From positions 14,880,001 through 14,944,000 of the forward strand of contig NC_039483.1 in the NCBI RefSeq assembly GCF_003590095.1: a DNA stretch of 64,000 bases, read 5' to 3'. This stretch comes from Trichoplusia ni (taxonomy: Eukaryota; Arthropoda; Insecta; Lepidoptera; Noctuidae). Position numbers and translations under genes: made by a program. The notes under the pieces were generated by a model that was given only the letters and a program-made list of their open reading frames with translations, was not told the origin of the DNA and ran no database searches. Shown piece after piece: positions 24,111 to 37,593 of the stretch (position 1 is its first letter; the number at the start of each line of letters is the position of its first letter).

Positions 24111-26805
24111 ATATAAAAATAAACATCGAGGTTGATGAAGTGACCTATCTTGTTCGGAATATGTTTTTTTTTCGTTCTATTGGTACCTTTTTTAGCCCTC
24201 AGTCTCAGGAGTCTGGTTTTAGTGCAAGTTTTATTTGCTTTTATAAAGCTTTAATCTAGTTTTTCTATCCGATAAAAAAGATGATACATATATTTGATTC
24301 TAGCAATTTTTCTTAGTCACAGCTGTTATAAATATGATAATTCGTTCGGCGATAGATATCAATAACTCCACACGACTAACCGGGATCCAAAATAGAATTA
24401 GAACGGAACTATTTTCGTCGCCATTTTAATATTTATATTCTGTGATGACTCGTAAAGATATTATTGCTCCATTTACAATGTTATACACTATTTTACTGTC
24501 GCGTTAGTTTTTATTAGAAGTTCGAGAAGATTTATCACTTATAGGGAGTGGAGTTAAAGAGATAAATGTGCCTAAATGTGAGACCAATTTATTTATTCAA
24601 TGTTAACTGTCTGTGTTATAAGCAAAATTAATAATTTGCTTTTAAGCAAAATTTTTGCCGTTTTGAAAGAGAAATGCTGCTAGTTGCAGTGTATTGTAGT
24701 GTCACTTTAAGAGGTCGGTATATACATACATATAGCGGGCTGATCTAAGAAATAGAAACCGATAGGTTTTGTAACTATTGCCCACTTATGGTCCAATTTA
24801 GATGTAAATTATTTTAACGAATCACTCAAACCTATGAACCCTATACGTCCGTCGGTTATACGACCACAGATATTTCTAAGGCCCAAGTAACAATTGGCCA
24901 ACGTTTGTGCTTCTCACTGTCGAATTCTATCTCACTTAGTCCAATTCGCACAAGACCTGTCGACCTGACTTTTCAATCGTTCTTTCATTCACTTTCTCTC
25001 ATTCTCAAAATAAATATGCTCTCTTAAGAAAAACCATCCCTAGAGAGAATACTAAATAGTAACGTTATACAAACTCACATTAAATGAATGAAAGTATGTA
25101 AGAAACTATAAATATGAAGTAAGTGTGTATATATAAATAATGCCTGACCATTAAGAAGCTGCAACTTTGGTAAATTCCGACGCATGGAATAATCTTACAC
25201 GATTTGCTGCACCCCTGGGACTGAGATCCGGGTTTGGCCCTTAACAAAATAATTTATGACGTAGGCTTTTCATATCAATAATACCCTTTATTTTAGTAGA
25301 ACCAGTAATGTTAATTTATTTATTTATTTACCATGTGATTGTTTTGCTAACAGAATAATATTTTTATAGTCACTATCGTGAGAATTTAATGAAGCATTGT
25401 TAAATGATGCAACGGTTGACTCAAGAGAATAATAATATAAATACCTAACTTTAAAATGTTGGGTCCATCAAAAAATCTAAAGAAATATTTCTTAATTACT
25501 TATGTGCTTTAAAAAATATTTTGACTTTTGTCATTCTTTATTCAAGACAAATTTTCAACCTTTGAAATTATTTCAATTTTGAAATATAAATCATATAAAA
25601 TGTTTCGTGTCACACAAATATCTAGAATATACGTTTAATATAATATAAAATTACTTGATTTATTATAAGACAAAAGCAAAATCTAAAAAGAAACATCTGA
25701 GCATCGGATAAATCATGTATTCTCATTTTTCTGTCAAAAAATCTTGCTTATTCAAAGGTTAACGATAAATCTCTTTTGTTTTAAACTGAAACACTATGTT
25801 TTGTTGTTTGCGTTTCCCCTGGCACCGGGGTATCTTCTGTCAACTATTCGCCAGGGGACTACGATAAAAAATACGTAGATACAATGAGCAACAAAAGTCT
25901 AAGATCATTGTCAGAAAGCCGACCTTCTCAAAATAATATTGGACTCGCTGTGTTTTCAAAATGAACAAGAAAACTATTTGCAATATAATGGTATCGAATC
26001 TATAAAAGTTACTTTAATACTAGCATGCTATTAAATTCTAATTATTGCTCGATCTTAATTGTTAAGTTTTTTGTTATAGAAACAACACTCTGTGAAATTT
26101 TTGGGTCCGTTAGAAACAACAGTTTATGAAATTTAAGGATCCGGTATACCACAGTAATAGAGATAATTCCCCTTTTTCCTCGTCTGGGTTTTAAAATATG
26201 TTATTGGTAGATACAAAATGCGTTTTACTTCGACTTTTGTTGCTAACCATACCGTCTTTACTCGACAAGGGTACGACAAAACGCATGACTTTTATCTTGA
26301 AATGTATTTATAATTTTATGAGATCGTAAAATATTATGTAATAGTCGGCATTTTGTTTTGTTATCATTTTATTGTGGTAAAGATTTGAGATGTTAATTTT
26401 AGTGGTTTAGATTAGAATTGTCTGAAATTGGTTGTTATTTTCTGTTCGCTATTGTTTCTCTGTTCTAGTTATTAGAAGCCTTTTTTATGTTTTACGTAAC
26501 CGTAGATTGTTTCTGCTGAAGATTTTATATCTGAAAATATTTCAATAGTCGCCCCATATCTATAAGTGATTATCTATTTTTATAGCCTAAATGAGATTTT
26601 AGCACATTTTGTAACTTTGATAACAGTTGTATTTAATGATTGATGCATATTTTCAATAATAATATGAACATTTTAATCATGGTAATCAAATTGAAAGAAG
26701 TATAGACTAAATTACTTCATGAGAACCTTCGAGGATCCCAAGAGCTTGTTGAATTTAATATTATAAAATTAGTTAAAATCATGTGTAATGAAAGTATAGG
26801 TCACT
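24111..26805. other. Stretch with no gene seen; minor tandem repeats
   Basis: It holds a short TTTA run at about 25314-25331, a 34-bp tandem duplication at 26077-26144 and a small inverted repeat (TCCCCTGGC at 25815, complement at 25850). No coding sequence recognised. Confidence 0.4.
26077..26144 (+). repeat. Tandem duplication, period 34 bp, two units
   Basis: TAGAAACAAC at 26077 recurs at 26111; each is followed by TGTGAAATTT or TATGAAATTT and then GGGTCCG or GGATCCG. Confidence 0.6.
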
Positions 26806-26930
26806 GCGCCAAACCTATTCCGCACCGCATATCGTGGAATCGATTTCCACGTAGGACAAACATTTGTGTGATCCACGAACGCTTGGAACGAAACCCTTCT
26901 GCGATACAAGGTTTAAATTCCCTAATGTAG
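26806..26930 (+). repeat. tRNA-derived SINE fragment
   Basis: The degenerate B-box segment GTGGAATCGATTTCC is followed by AGGACAAACATTTGTGTGAT and CACGAACGCTTGGAACG, the same order as the copies at 23300 and 38836. Confidence 0.55.
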
Positions 26931-29900
26931 AAGCCGCTTAACAAAATGAAGTAGTTTTACGTAAAGCCATCAAACTAGTCGGATTTTCTAAACGACCGTA
27001 TTTAATGGATGGATAAAGCCACAAAGATAGACAAAGCCCTTAACACATGTTTTAATAGACATTTTATATGACCCGGAAAAAAGGATTTTAGTTACCTAAT
27101 CCCTTCCTCTCGTAAAAAGCTTTTAGTTCGTAAGCCATTCCACCTAATTAACCCTCCCTGCTTAGGCGGTAAGTTATCAGAGATTGTTCCTAAAATTTAC
27201 TCATATAATGACGTCATATCATCGCCATTGAGGTACTAGGCTCACATGAAATATCAAGACGCTTATGTGAAATATGAGGTCTCTTTAAGTTGCGAGCGGT
27301 TAAATCGGCCTTGTCCTTGGAAACGACAGATTACGTGAAGGTATGTTGAGTCGTGGATTCCTGGTGCAATCTTCAAGGATAACCGAAATTACTGTCAGTA
27401 AACATGAATATAATAAGATAAGGTTTGTTTTGAAGGCCAAAGTAAGTATTGTGCGTTGTTAATTAAAGGTACGTCTTCTCCATTGTATGTAGCAATTACG
27501 TTTCGGAATTACAACGTTTATGGAATTTTGGTACTTCGAGGAAATGCGGCTTGGAGGACCAAAATTTAGGACCGACGTAAACTAAAGCAACTGGTTTATA
27601 TGTAAATGTGTGTCGTTAATCGGGCGACTAATAGAATAAATATGGGTCCTGTCGCCCACACGTCCTTTGTGTCCGAAATCAGGGTTAATTAGCACTCAGA
27701 GATCGCCATGATATTACACATAGCAAACAAAGCCCTCGATACAGGTTGTTAACCCTTTGTGATAAGGGGTTAGGATATTAAAAAGAAGGATACCGTATTT
27801 ATTATCATAAAATAATCTTTATATTCACCTTTTGATACTTTTGTTTGCTTTTTTCCTTTGATGAATTAGACAAATCTTTTCTTTGAAAATTCGTCTGTGT
27901 TCTTAATGTTTTTCATGCAAAATTTCTTATTTATATATATAATTATATGTAACATTTTAAAATAGTCAATGTTTTCAATCCGTGTCCGAAAAAACAATCG
28001 TCTGTTTTGAAAATGTGATGATTCACAAAATTCGTTGTAGATACAGCTAAAGCAAAATCCAAGAATGATTCGTTAAAAGAACTTTTCTATTTTTGAATCA
28101 GAGCAGTTTGTAATAAACTGCCAGCTGTACGAGGATTAATGAAAAAAGTAATTAAATCTAGCACAGATAATAAAATTACATGTTTTGCTAGACGCGACTT
28201 GATTCTGACTTGGAATGAACTGTAGCAGGTTGTCGCAATATCTTATAATAGCAATAAGATTAATAAAGACTGTTTACTCTTTTGTGTTACTAATTGCTTT
28301 TATTTACATATTCCTCGCACAGATTAATTAAATTAATTTACCAATTGCTTCGATGCTGATATTGTACTATTGCCTCTTAATTTATTAAGAAGTTAGGATT
28401 AGTCAAGGGTTACATATACCCTTGACTAATCCTAACATAATACTATGTGTGTATGTCTATGTGGAATATCAGAGATTTATATACGACCATTTTCAGTACC
28501 TATACATTTTTTAGACAGATTTGGATGTTAGAGATAGAATTTTAATTTAATCTCCATACATTATCATACTTCTTTATATAGTAGATCGTCAATAGAGTTA
28601 CGAAAAATGACCGTGTTTAGCCATAGACGTTTTGTATAAAAATATTTGAACATCTAACGTTTAACTAAACTTTACGCATTCAGCATAATTTTAGACCACA
28701 AAACCACACTATATTCTTAGCTTCTTGTAAAACTCAAACCGAAAACAAATGCACAGAAACACGTATTACATTTCTTTTGATGTTTGAATTGAATTTCAAT
28801 TGTTCTGTCTGGTCTTTACCACCCTTACTATAAACTTTTAAAGCAGGACGATAACCACTGTGTAAGTAAGACACAGCTATACACATATCGTGTTGTCTCG
28901 AAAGCTTCTGTTAGCTCTCGCAGTACAGACATAGTTAATGGAAACACCAACAAAAATGCGTGCTATTCTAAAAATGCAGACGCTCTCAACGAAACGTAGA
29001 AATGTAAATTCAGACACAATATCCCAGGGGTTAATGACCCGTGACTAAATATACAAGTATAGTATTCCGTATTATATTTTAAGAGTAATGTAGTTACGGA
29101 AACTTGGATGTTAATGAGATCATACATTGTGACAGTAATTTTGTACATATTTTCATTTCGCAAAATTATGTTTAAACGAAATTCATTAAATTATAATATA
29201 CGACGTTTGTTTTGGATTCAATCCTATTTATGTTTAATAAATTATAATTTTGAGTATTTATTGCTTGTACGATGATACAGTTGAAATTATTAGGTTGATA
29301 CTTTTAGGCCCAACTATTTATAGCCGGCAAAACGGTGTAAATACCAACTGTAAAAATAGTTTTGTAATGAATCCTCATTAACGTTAAATTAGCAATTAGC
29401 CCCTATATTAAGAGTAGCTATTATGATAATTAAAAACAACACGACAGCCGTAGGGATGGACGTTTTTGTCAATTGACAGTTGTTTTTTCGTGTCTAATGG
29501 TATTAAGGTCTCACATTATATATACAGGGCTACGGAAACGATCAAGCGTCTGAAAGTGTTTTTAAATTTTGACAACTTGAAAGTGCAAACCTTCATGTAT
29601 TAAAATGACAGCGATCCCTAATTTTGTTTTGAGGTTTGTTATCGGGGTATTCAGAAAGGTGATATCAACTATGGCGTGCTAAAAAGACATGCAAAAAAGT
29701 GTTGATATATGACACTAAAAAGATAACTGAAAAATGTTATATCAAGCGTTTCTGAAGCGCCTTTTCAGGCTTGATAGAAACAAAACCATTTTTTTTTTCA
29801 TATAACTTCTTTTTTATTTTTATCTGCACAGTTCAGTTCAAAGCATAATAGTTAATGAATAGTATTATATGAAATGTCACATAGCATATTAATAACGTTT

Positions 29901-30097
29901 GTCAATTTCTTCAAATCAGAGTAAATGATTAATCATGCTATTGTCATACCAAAAACTACGTGTTCCATCTTCACGGGGCATACAAAACCAATTTCCTTCT
30001 GAAATACCTACTTTTATTCTCACTTACCATTAATTTATTTGGTACATTAGGTTATTTGGTACTTATAGAAAACATTCTCTTTAATAACTGGAAAATA
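26931..30097. other. Stretch with no gene seen; one perfect hairpin
   Basis: AT-rich unique sequence. The inverted repeat at 28392-28436 is listed separately. Only short motif-free frames occur. Confidence 0.4.
28392..28436. repeat. Perfect 19-bp inverted repeat with 7-base loop
   Basis: Arm GTTAGGATTAGTCAAGGGT (28392-28410) pairs without mismatch with 28418-28436. The loop is TACATAT. No T run follows and no transposon end is recognised. Confidence 0.9.
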
Positions 30098-30358
30098 GCG
30101 GAAAACTGCGAGTCAAACTCGTGAACCTGTGGGTTCCGTACTAATAAGCCGAATTAAAAGAAATCGGTGGGTTAAAAAATCTAATTAAACACTCAGCAAA
30201 TTTATGACCGTAACAATCATTGCTTAAGCTCTACCATTTTGAGTATTTATTGAGCGGCAACGGCAATACATCATCTGTGACATTTTCAACGGTCTAGCTA
30301 TCACGGTTCATGAGATGCAGCCTCGGTTATAGTATTCCATTTTTACCCTTTTGGTAAA
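30098..30358 (+). repeat. GGTTCCGT/TTTACCC dispersed repeat, near complete copy
   Basis: It starts AACTGCGAGTCAAACTCGTG, passes GGGTTCCGTACTAATAAG, then GAGCGGCAACGGCAATACAT, AGCTATCACGGTTCATGAGA, and ends TTTTTACCCTTTTGGTAAAC. This copy shows both halves of the family joined, at about 260 bp. Confidence 0.65.
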
Positions 30359-33000
30359 CAGCGAATAAAACAAAAGCGTATTCCCAAACAAATATCAACA
30401 AGTCAAGAATCCGAGTAAATACCGTTTATCCGTACACGACACGACAAAGGAGGCGATACTTAGACGTAATGTCGGGGTGACGCGGCGCTGTGATAATATC
30501 CGAAACCGCAGGATTTCGCGCGTCACCGAGGAGATTATAATGTAGAAATTCTGGCTGGATTATGAAGTATGCACTGACTATGCATATAAGGTAGGCATCT
30601 GTTAGAAGGATTTCAACTTTAAAAACGTTTTGAATGTGATAGTAATTGTAGGTATCTATTTAGCAAGATATATATTTTTTTATAGAAATAATTCAAATTC
30701 ATATAAAGACGTTTAATTATAAAAAAAAATACAAAACAAAAAATCCCACCCTTTTAGCGTACATGATTATCACCTACGCTGGTTAAATAGCAATAAAACA
30801 TAACTGACAGTACCTAAATGTGTTTAATAAGAGTGTAAATTACAGGAGCATTCCATTTACTAATTCAGTAGGTTTATTGAATGTCGAGGTGAATATCTGC
30901 CATTTTGTAACAGCCGTAGAATTATATTCAGCTGTTGATGAGCTTAACATAATTTTAGATGATAAACTAAGGTTCAAATTTCCATGATATAATGCAAATC
31001 TTCTCCTAATATAGCTAAATAAGATACGATCTCCCAGTAACGCTAGTCAATTCCACACGGCTACATATTCGTAAATTACTTGCCTTGGCTTAACCTATAC
31101 CTCTTTCCAATTATCGAACCTATGCATTTGCTACTCTGTCAAGAAAAATCCTTTGTCTATTTCAAGCGAAAGAGCACACAAAATAAACAAATCGAACTCA
31201 ACCCATTCAAACGTTTGTGGCCTATGATTAAAACAAAAGTGGAATGTTTTAAACTGAATGCTCTAGAAGCTTTTTCCAGTTGAGTGTGAGTAAATAGAAA
31301 TCTTATGCCTTCAACTTCATACAATCGCTTTATGCTGAGCATTTAAACTCCTTGTGGAAATATAATAGGAATGCTGCAACATTTGAGCTGAAGAAATGTA
31401 TTTACATTTTGTATCCGTCTTTTAGATCTTTCGTAAGAGCATTGTTGTTTGGTATAAAACCTACATTCTTATATAGTTCAATTTCAGTGTTATGCAATTC
31501 GAGAGGTAAAGGATATCTGTTTGAATAGTGGTGACACTAATTTGATACTCATCTAAAAATAGTTTTTAAGATGGTCAATAAAACCCCCTTTTTATGTTGT
31601 TTTATATCATTTTGTCTAAAACGTCGCAATAATTTCACTTTACAATCAGAAGTATTGTGTGCAATGTAGTAAAATCTGATAAGGCAAGATCATCATCAGA
31701 ACATTTTTTCATAAAGTTCACCAGAGAGCCAGATTTGTGGCTACAGGTTTAAAAAAATTTAGTAAAAAGTACCTCAAAAAGTTTTTTACAGCCATAGTAA
31801 GTCAGTAATATCCATCGGAAGCTACCTAGCGACTTCCCAAGATCGTTTTATATGCAAACTGAGCGTTCGACATTGAAATGTATCCAGCTATTCATTCTAC
31901 ACGTTATTGTGAACTGAACCCCGCTGAAAACTAACAATGTCACATGAAAAAGAGTTCGCTATCACTATTTTTAAACTGTATTGGCAGCAGAGATATGATG
32001 GAACAACGTAACCGAAACTAGCGGATATTCGGTATAAGAAATTATCCGCAACTAGAACTGAGTAAAAAGTTTAGAAACTTATGTGTTATAAGTGGTTATT
32101 GACAGCTAAGCTGTCGTTGGTTTTCGAACTTTCATTATACTTAAACTTAATTGAAACCGTATGATAGGAACAGGTAAGGCGAAATATTTTGAAATCTAGG
32201 GGCATTCCGGCCAGCTCTAAGTGCTTTATTGCTCTGTGACGCTTCATCAACTATAATAATATTACTTTAAGACGTGGAAACCTATAGGGATCCCACTGAG
32301 AGCCAAAGGCCTTTTCGATTAAAATAAGGATTGAGCATTGATGCTCGCTCGAGCGCAGCGGACTTCGTAACCGAAACCAATACGAATATATTCGTACGTT
32401 CGGAACCCAATCCGAAATTTCATATCTATACATCCCTGATTGGAAGCATCGATTGTTCCCGAGCACAGTAGAATACTTTTTGTTCAATCTTTTTTTTTAT
32501 ATCTGTCGATATGTTTGCGGTTGAGTGTATTTCAGCTGCGGCGGCAGTTAATTTGTACTGGTCAGCTTTGCACACAAAATAATTGAGTGTTGAAGGATTG
32601 TCGAGATAACGGTTTTATGAAATGTTTGAAAAATTTGCTTTGAATTTTCAGATGAAAATTTTTCGGACTTGTTTTAAACAAATAAGTTTGTGAATTGTGA
32701 ATGCAACTGTAGATTAATGAAAAGGGAACTCAGAACATAAAATAACAGCAAATATTCCATCAGCGCGCAAGAAATGAAAAAACATTATTCATTCTCAACT
32801 CGGATCCAATATTTAAATATCAATCAAAACCTAATTTAATTCGGAAACGAATCATCAGAAGTAAATTAAAATATGAAAAAGATGTACAACCTCTTTGGTG
32901 AAACTCAATCATTCAATATCTACGCAAATTAACCCTCGGGCTCCGAATATCCGCAGAGAAGGATAAATAAAGAAAATCGATCGATCACGTTGTTCAGTTG
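30359..33000. other. Stretch with no gene seen
   Basis: A GC-richer unique patch lies at about 30430-30540. Frames at 31080-31283 and 32251-32487 are short and motif-free. Confidence 0.4.
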
Positions 33001-35544
33001 CGGATTGTATTGTGGTGACCACCATTTCTTATTTGTGAGAGAAATTGCTCCACGACATTTCTCACTATCAGTCTTGCACAACTGCAATAGCCTTACTAAA
33101 AGAGGCTGTCAGATCGATATTGTGTTTGCCGAATGTCATTTAATAAAAACATGAAAATCTACCGTTTTACAGCGCACAGTAAAGTCTCACTTCCACAGTG
33201 GGAACAAAATTTCTTTGCGGAGGAGGGTTGATTCACATTTCACATTATTCAAAGACATTTTACTTTTTCCTTAATTAAGTATATTCTGCTAAAATAAGTA
33301 CTAACTGTATAAAACTTAATTTAATGTCGCAATTAAAAAGTAATTTAATCCAAATACACTAGAAGCTTCAATGAGAATTACAAAATAAACTTAATTATAA
33401 TTAAGTATATTTGCGTAGGTGTTGATATCCCGTCTGTTACAAAATTAAACAAGTGACAGCGTCACTCCAAATTGTGACGTCACCTTTCATAAAAAGTAGA
33501 CCTCCATGAACGGAGTGAAAATAAATAAAGTTGCCTTTTATAACGATATATTTAAATCGGCCCTAATGACCCTTTTTTATATATAAGCAACGCCTACAAT
33601 TTCACAGTAGGTACGAGTTTACATAATGATGTTAATTAATCTTTATTCGCATACATTTTGTTAAATGAGTTTTTATGATGGTTAAAACACAAATGATGAA
33701 AAAAACGGATGACTAAATTATTGTTTTGAGACTTTCTGAAATTACCCAGTATCAAATTTTATCAAAATCGGTTTTGCTTTTGTTCTTCGTAACATCAGTT
33801 TCTTATATGTTTTTTTTTCGAGACTGTCACTCTACCTAACAGAAAAATAATAATTTATAATTTTATCAAACTTAAAACTGTATCGTCAGCCTACGTGTAA
33901 TAACAAAGAAAACAATTCAAAATAATACAAGTACACAAAAATGATTACTATAATATGTTCATAAACACATGACGAAAGAGTTCATCCAACCGAGACAGGT
34001 ACACTAGGTACATATTCAACGGCAATTAGTGTACAAAACTCCAGGGGAATAGAGTAACGAGTTCAAAAGGTGTTTATCAGTCAAATGAATGTTTTAACAC
34101 ACGTAATTTTGTATTTAATGTAGTACTTGTACATATGTTCTGTTTATTCCCCAAAGGAATGTATGGTTTATGCAGTTGAACACCTTCTTTTGCACGTGAA
34201 ATTAATTTGTGGAATGTCTGTCTATTGTCCGGAAAAAGCAACCGCCTCGTGTGAAATATTTTAACCCGAAAATTAAATACAATAAGTATGCATAGTAATA
34301 ACCTGTTTTTATATTTTAACTGATGTCATGTCATACTAAACAAAATCGAACACTTTTGGATAATGATGAACTTGCGTCAACTTTAGTTTTAAAGTCAGAT
34401 TGAAAAGGACCTTTCTCGTTTTTATATTTTTTTTTGAAAAGTCCACACTCCAAATTCATACCCTAATCGACTCATTCACTACTTATTATAATTACTTGAA
34501 TTCATGATTAATTGATCACAAAATCCACCTCTCATACAAATATAACCTATTTAAACTAGACTCAGACAAAACAATGTTAATAGAAGCGTTGCACAAAACG
34601 GAACGTCGCTAATGTAAATATTTGTCAACATAATAACCCCCTCCTCCTACTACATCACCCGTTTAATTGTCGTTTCATGCAAACGAGTGGTCACCACATT
34701 GTAGGGGATTATTCTCAACATTTTAATGCAGTTGATAAAAAGAAACATTTTATTTTACAAGTTCGCAAAATTGTTTGTTTTGTAACAGGGCTGCAGACTT
34801 CATCCGCGATTCTGATATTCCTCAGATGTTAATGTCTGTTCAACGCTAAAATCCCTTATAATCAAGTCAAAAATGACAAGTTAAATTATTTTCTTAAATG
34901 TCTTCATGGAGATTTTTAACTTTTACCAGTATCGCTATATCGTCTTGTCCTAATTATAATGGTTAAGTAAACAAGAGATTTGTTTTAATTAATGAGCTCC
35001 TCATTAATTCTTAAGCCATTTTTAATACACAATGAGGGAAGCGTCTGCGATTACGTGCTCTGCATACCTACTCTTAACAACATTTAAAAAGTAAATATAG
35101 TTTTATGTGATATTGATTTCACACCATTTTAAAAGAAAAATCTTCACATTTTACAATAATATTGGACAACCTTGAGTTTTAACAACCCTAAAATATAGGG
35201 AATATGAATAATATTAATTGGTGATCTGTTCTTGACCCCAATACAAAGCCAATTAATCTATGCATTCTGTTGTCATTACATTTCAGGGCTGAACGTATTT
35301 AGTATTAATTTTGTATTTGTGAAGGATTTTTTTACCCAATTCATTATCTGTAAAAGATGGTGGGATAGAACAAAAAGAACTGCCTTATCCACTGTATTCA
35401 ATATACCACTGACTGCATGTTGGCTTACAAAAAGTCTGCTTCTTGTATTTTAAGGCGTTTAAACTCGATCTGAGCATTTAATGTTGCTAAAATTCCTGAT
35501 TTCTGCAGATTCAGCCGTAAAACCCATTCCAATTGGTTTAATAC
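33001..35544. other. Stretch with no gene seen
   Basis: AT-rich unique sequence with a CRE-type palindrome GTGACGTCAC at 33474-33483. No recognised repeat or coding frame. Confidence 0.4.
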
Positions 35545-35800
35545 TATTTGACGCTCCCGGGGTCGGTAGCTCGCCATCTGGCCAGTACCAGACCGTGCTG
35601 GACAGCACTTTTGTTTTGCACAAGCATCTTAGATGTCAGCAATCTCGGAGTGTCCGATAGGGTTACCGCCCAACCTGTAGCAAAGGAAGGAACAGCGGTA
35701 GGTTTTAGTTGGTAAAAGTATGACACTCCCTTCCGCCCAACCCAAAGCGGAAGGAGACATAAATGATGATTTCCTATCCGGAAAAAGGGGGCCTTTATAA
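35545..35800 (+). repeat. SINE with a CGCCCAACCCAAAGCGGAAG 3' region
   Basis: A GC-rich insert in AT-rich flanks. Blocks in order are GGGGTCGGTAGCTCGCCATC, CCAGTACCAGACCG, AGGGTTACCGCCCAACCTG, AAGTATGACACTCCC and CTATCCGGAAAAAGG. TAGCTCGCCATCTGG could be a diverged A box. The 3' half has a relative at 39815. Two minus-strand frames over it are shadows. Confidence 0.6.
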
Positions 35801-36556
35801 TGTCCCAAAGCAATATTCTTGCTAAAAAGAAATGCGGCCCTACGCCGTGTCAATAATAGTACTTTAAGAGGTCCAGAAAGTCTTCTTATAATAAATCAAG
35901 AAAACACCTAATTCATAAAAGAAGAACAAAAGTACGATTACAGACAAAAAAAAACTAACAATTTACATCATAAAAAAACAAGCTCAGGATCCTCGTGGCA
36001 ACCCTATTCACATTTTTCCTTATTCAACACTTAACGGGGCACAATGCGGCTTAATATTAATTTTGGGTCAAGCATCCTTTAATCCTTGAACGCACAAAAC
36101 GTTTAATGGAGAAAATCTCGGGAAATGTAAACAATGATTTCTAATTTTATTTGATAATTTCAGATGCGAATCCTATGAAAATTTTGTTTCAAAATATTTA
36201 ATTTTAATTTTGCTGTGCTTTTACTATGGCAAAAGAAGAAATGCAAAACAATAAAAAAATCGTTTATAAACGTTTTTGTTTTTTGGAAATTAGTTCGAAT
36301 TCAAGATTTATCTTCAATGTTAATTTAAAAACATGGGCTGATACCTATAAGAATTCGTTTACCTATAAAAAATCTAAAACGGTTATCCATTGACTGACAT
36401 TATACATGATCACAATTCGATTAATAGCAAAATCATTCGTAATATTATAGTTTTTGCCACATTTATTATCAAACTGATAATATTTTCAATTAAATGAAAC
36501 AATAAATTTGAAAATAATGTAAGCCTTTCGAGATTGTCCATCATATAGAATGTAAA
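35801..36556. other. Stretch with no gene seen
   Basis: AT-rich; no open frame or repeat recognised. Confidence 0.4.
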
Positions 36557-36915
36557 AATGAAAGGAGGAGCTCGTGGCTAAGCTATAACCGCAGAAGTGA
36601 AACGATCACAGGTTAAGCTATGTTTGACGCGGTTGGTCCGTAGATGGGTGAACATCTTTGTCATAAGGAGTTCCTGCGTGTTTCGGAAGGCACGTTAAAT
36701 TGTGGGTCCCGGCTGTTATTGTTACATCTTTGACAGTCGTTACAGGTAGTCAGAAGCTTGAAAAGTCTGATAACCAGTCTAACCAAGGGGTATCGTGTCG
36801 CCCAGGTAACTGGGTTCAGGAGGTCAGATAGGCAGTCGCTTCTTGTAAAACACTGGTACTTGAAACCGGTTAGACTGGTAGCCGACCCCAGCATAGTTGG
36901 GAAAAGGCTAGGCCA
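36557..36915 (+). repeat. 5S-rRNA-derived SINE, near full length
   Basis: The head (about 36567-36665) follows the 5S rRNA internal control region: GGTTAAGCTATGTTTGACG (A-box side), then GGTTGGTCCGTAGATGGGTG and AACATC (C-box side), compared with the 5S form GTTAGTACTTGGATGGGTGA. It joins a body with GGAAGGCACGTTAAATTGTG, TCTAACCAAGGGGTATCGTG and GACCCCAGCATAGTTGGGAA. The body resembles a very abundant noctuid-moth repeat. RNA polymerase III would read such a head from its internal promoter. The frames here are shadows. Confidence 0.7.
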
Positions 36916-37463
36916 ATGGCACTTCCTTTATCAATATTTGCGCATGAATCAGTTAACCTTGTTTTGTTTAGACGTGAACGCAAGTTTCGCGTAGATTATA
37001 CGCACAACTAAAATACCAAGACAAAGCGATAAAACTATCAAAACATATTTTTATACGCCATACATTAATAATAGACCACACTATATAAAAATGTTTCATA
37101 TTTATTACTGTGTTTTGAACGAACAGCTACCAAGATTAACGAAGTGCCGATAATTTCTTTACCGATTTTTATTATTACGATAAATAAAATAGTTTGATTT
37201 ATGGAAATTGTTTAAAGATGAGACTTTGTTCTTTTTGCTAGGCGTTAAATGTTTAACGCTTTTTATTTTTGTGACTGTTGTTATTCTTCTGCTAATGAGC
37301 ATGTTTGCATTGAATTAGCTTTAGCTTATTTTGTGCAAATATGGGCACGTATGCCTGTATTACCTACAAATTTTTCCTCCTTTCGCAGGTCTGCCGGAAG
37401 AGATTTCTTAAAGAAATAAAAAGGAGTCTTGTACATGTATTTTCATATCCTATATTTCTGTGT
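36916..37463. other. Spacer between two inverted 5S-derived SINE copies
   Basis: AT-rich; no gene seen. Confidence 0.4.
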
Positions 37464-37593
37464 ATGCCTTCCGAAATACGGAAGAAATTGTTATGACGTA
37501 GATGGTCACCCATCCACGGACCGACAATATCAAGAGTAGATTTTTCTGTGATCGATCAAATTGTGTAGTTGTAGTTTAGCCTCGAGCTCCAAC
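37464..37593 (-). repeat. 5S-rRNA-derived SINE head, reverse orientation
   Basis: On the minus strand it reads GAGCTCGAGGCTAAACTACA, a diverged middle, GTCGGTCCGTGGATGGGTGA and CCATC, then TATTTCGGAAGGCA. The 5S C-box GGATGGGTGACC is fully preserved, better than in the copy at 36557. The body beyond AAGGCA is absent. Confidence 0.65.

Noticed and set aside
25815..25858. Inverted repeat TCCCCTGGC / GCCAGGGGA as a terminator or small RNA
   Set aside because: The arms are only 9 bp with a 26-base loop and no supporting context.
35544..35853. Two minus-strand frames of 89 and 74 codons
   Set aside because: They overlap each other and lie on a GC-rich SINE, which lowers stop density.
36600..36660. 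Possible 5S rRNA gene
   Set aside because: Only the internal control region is 5S-like; the rest of the 120-base gene is missing and it is joined to a SINE body.
36661..36994. Paired frames on both strands, 77 and 78 codons
   Set aside because: Both are by-products of the 5S-derived SINE.
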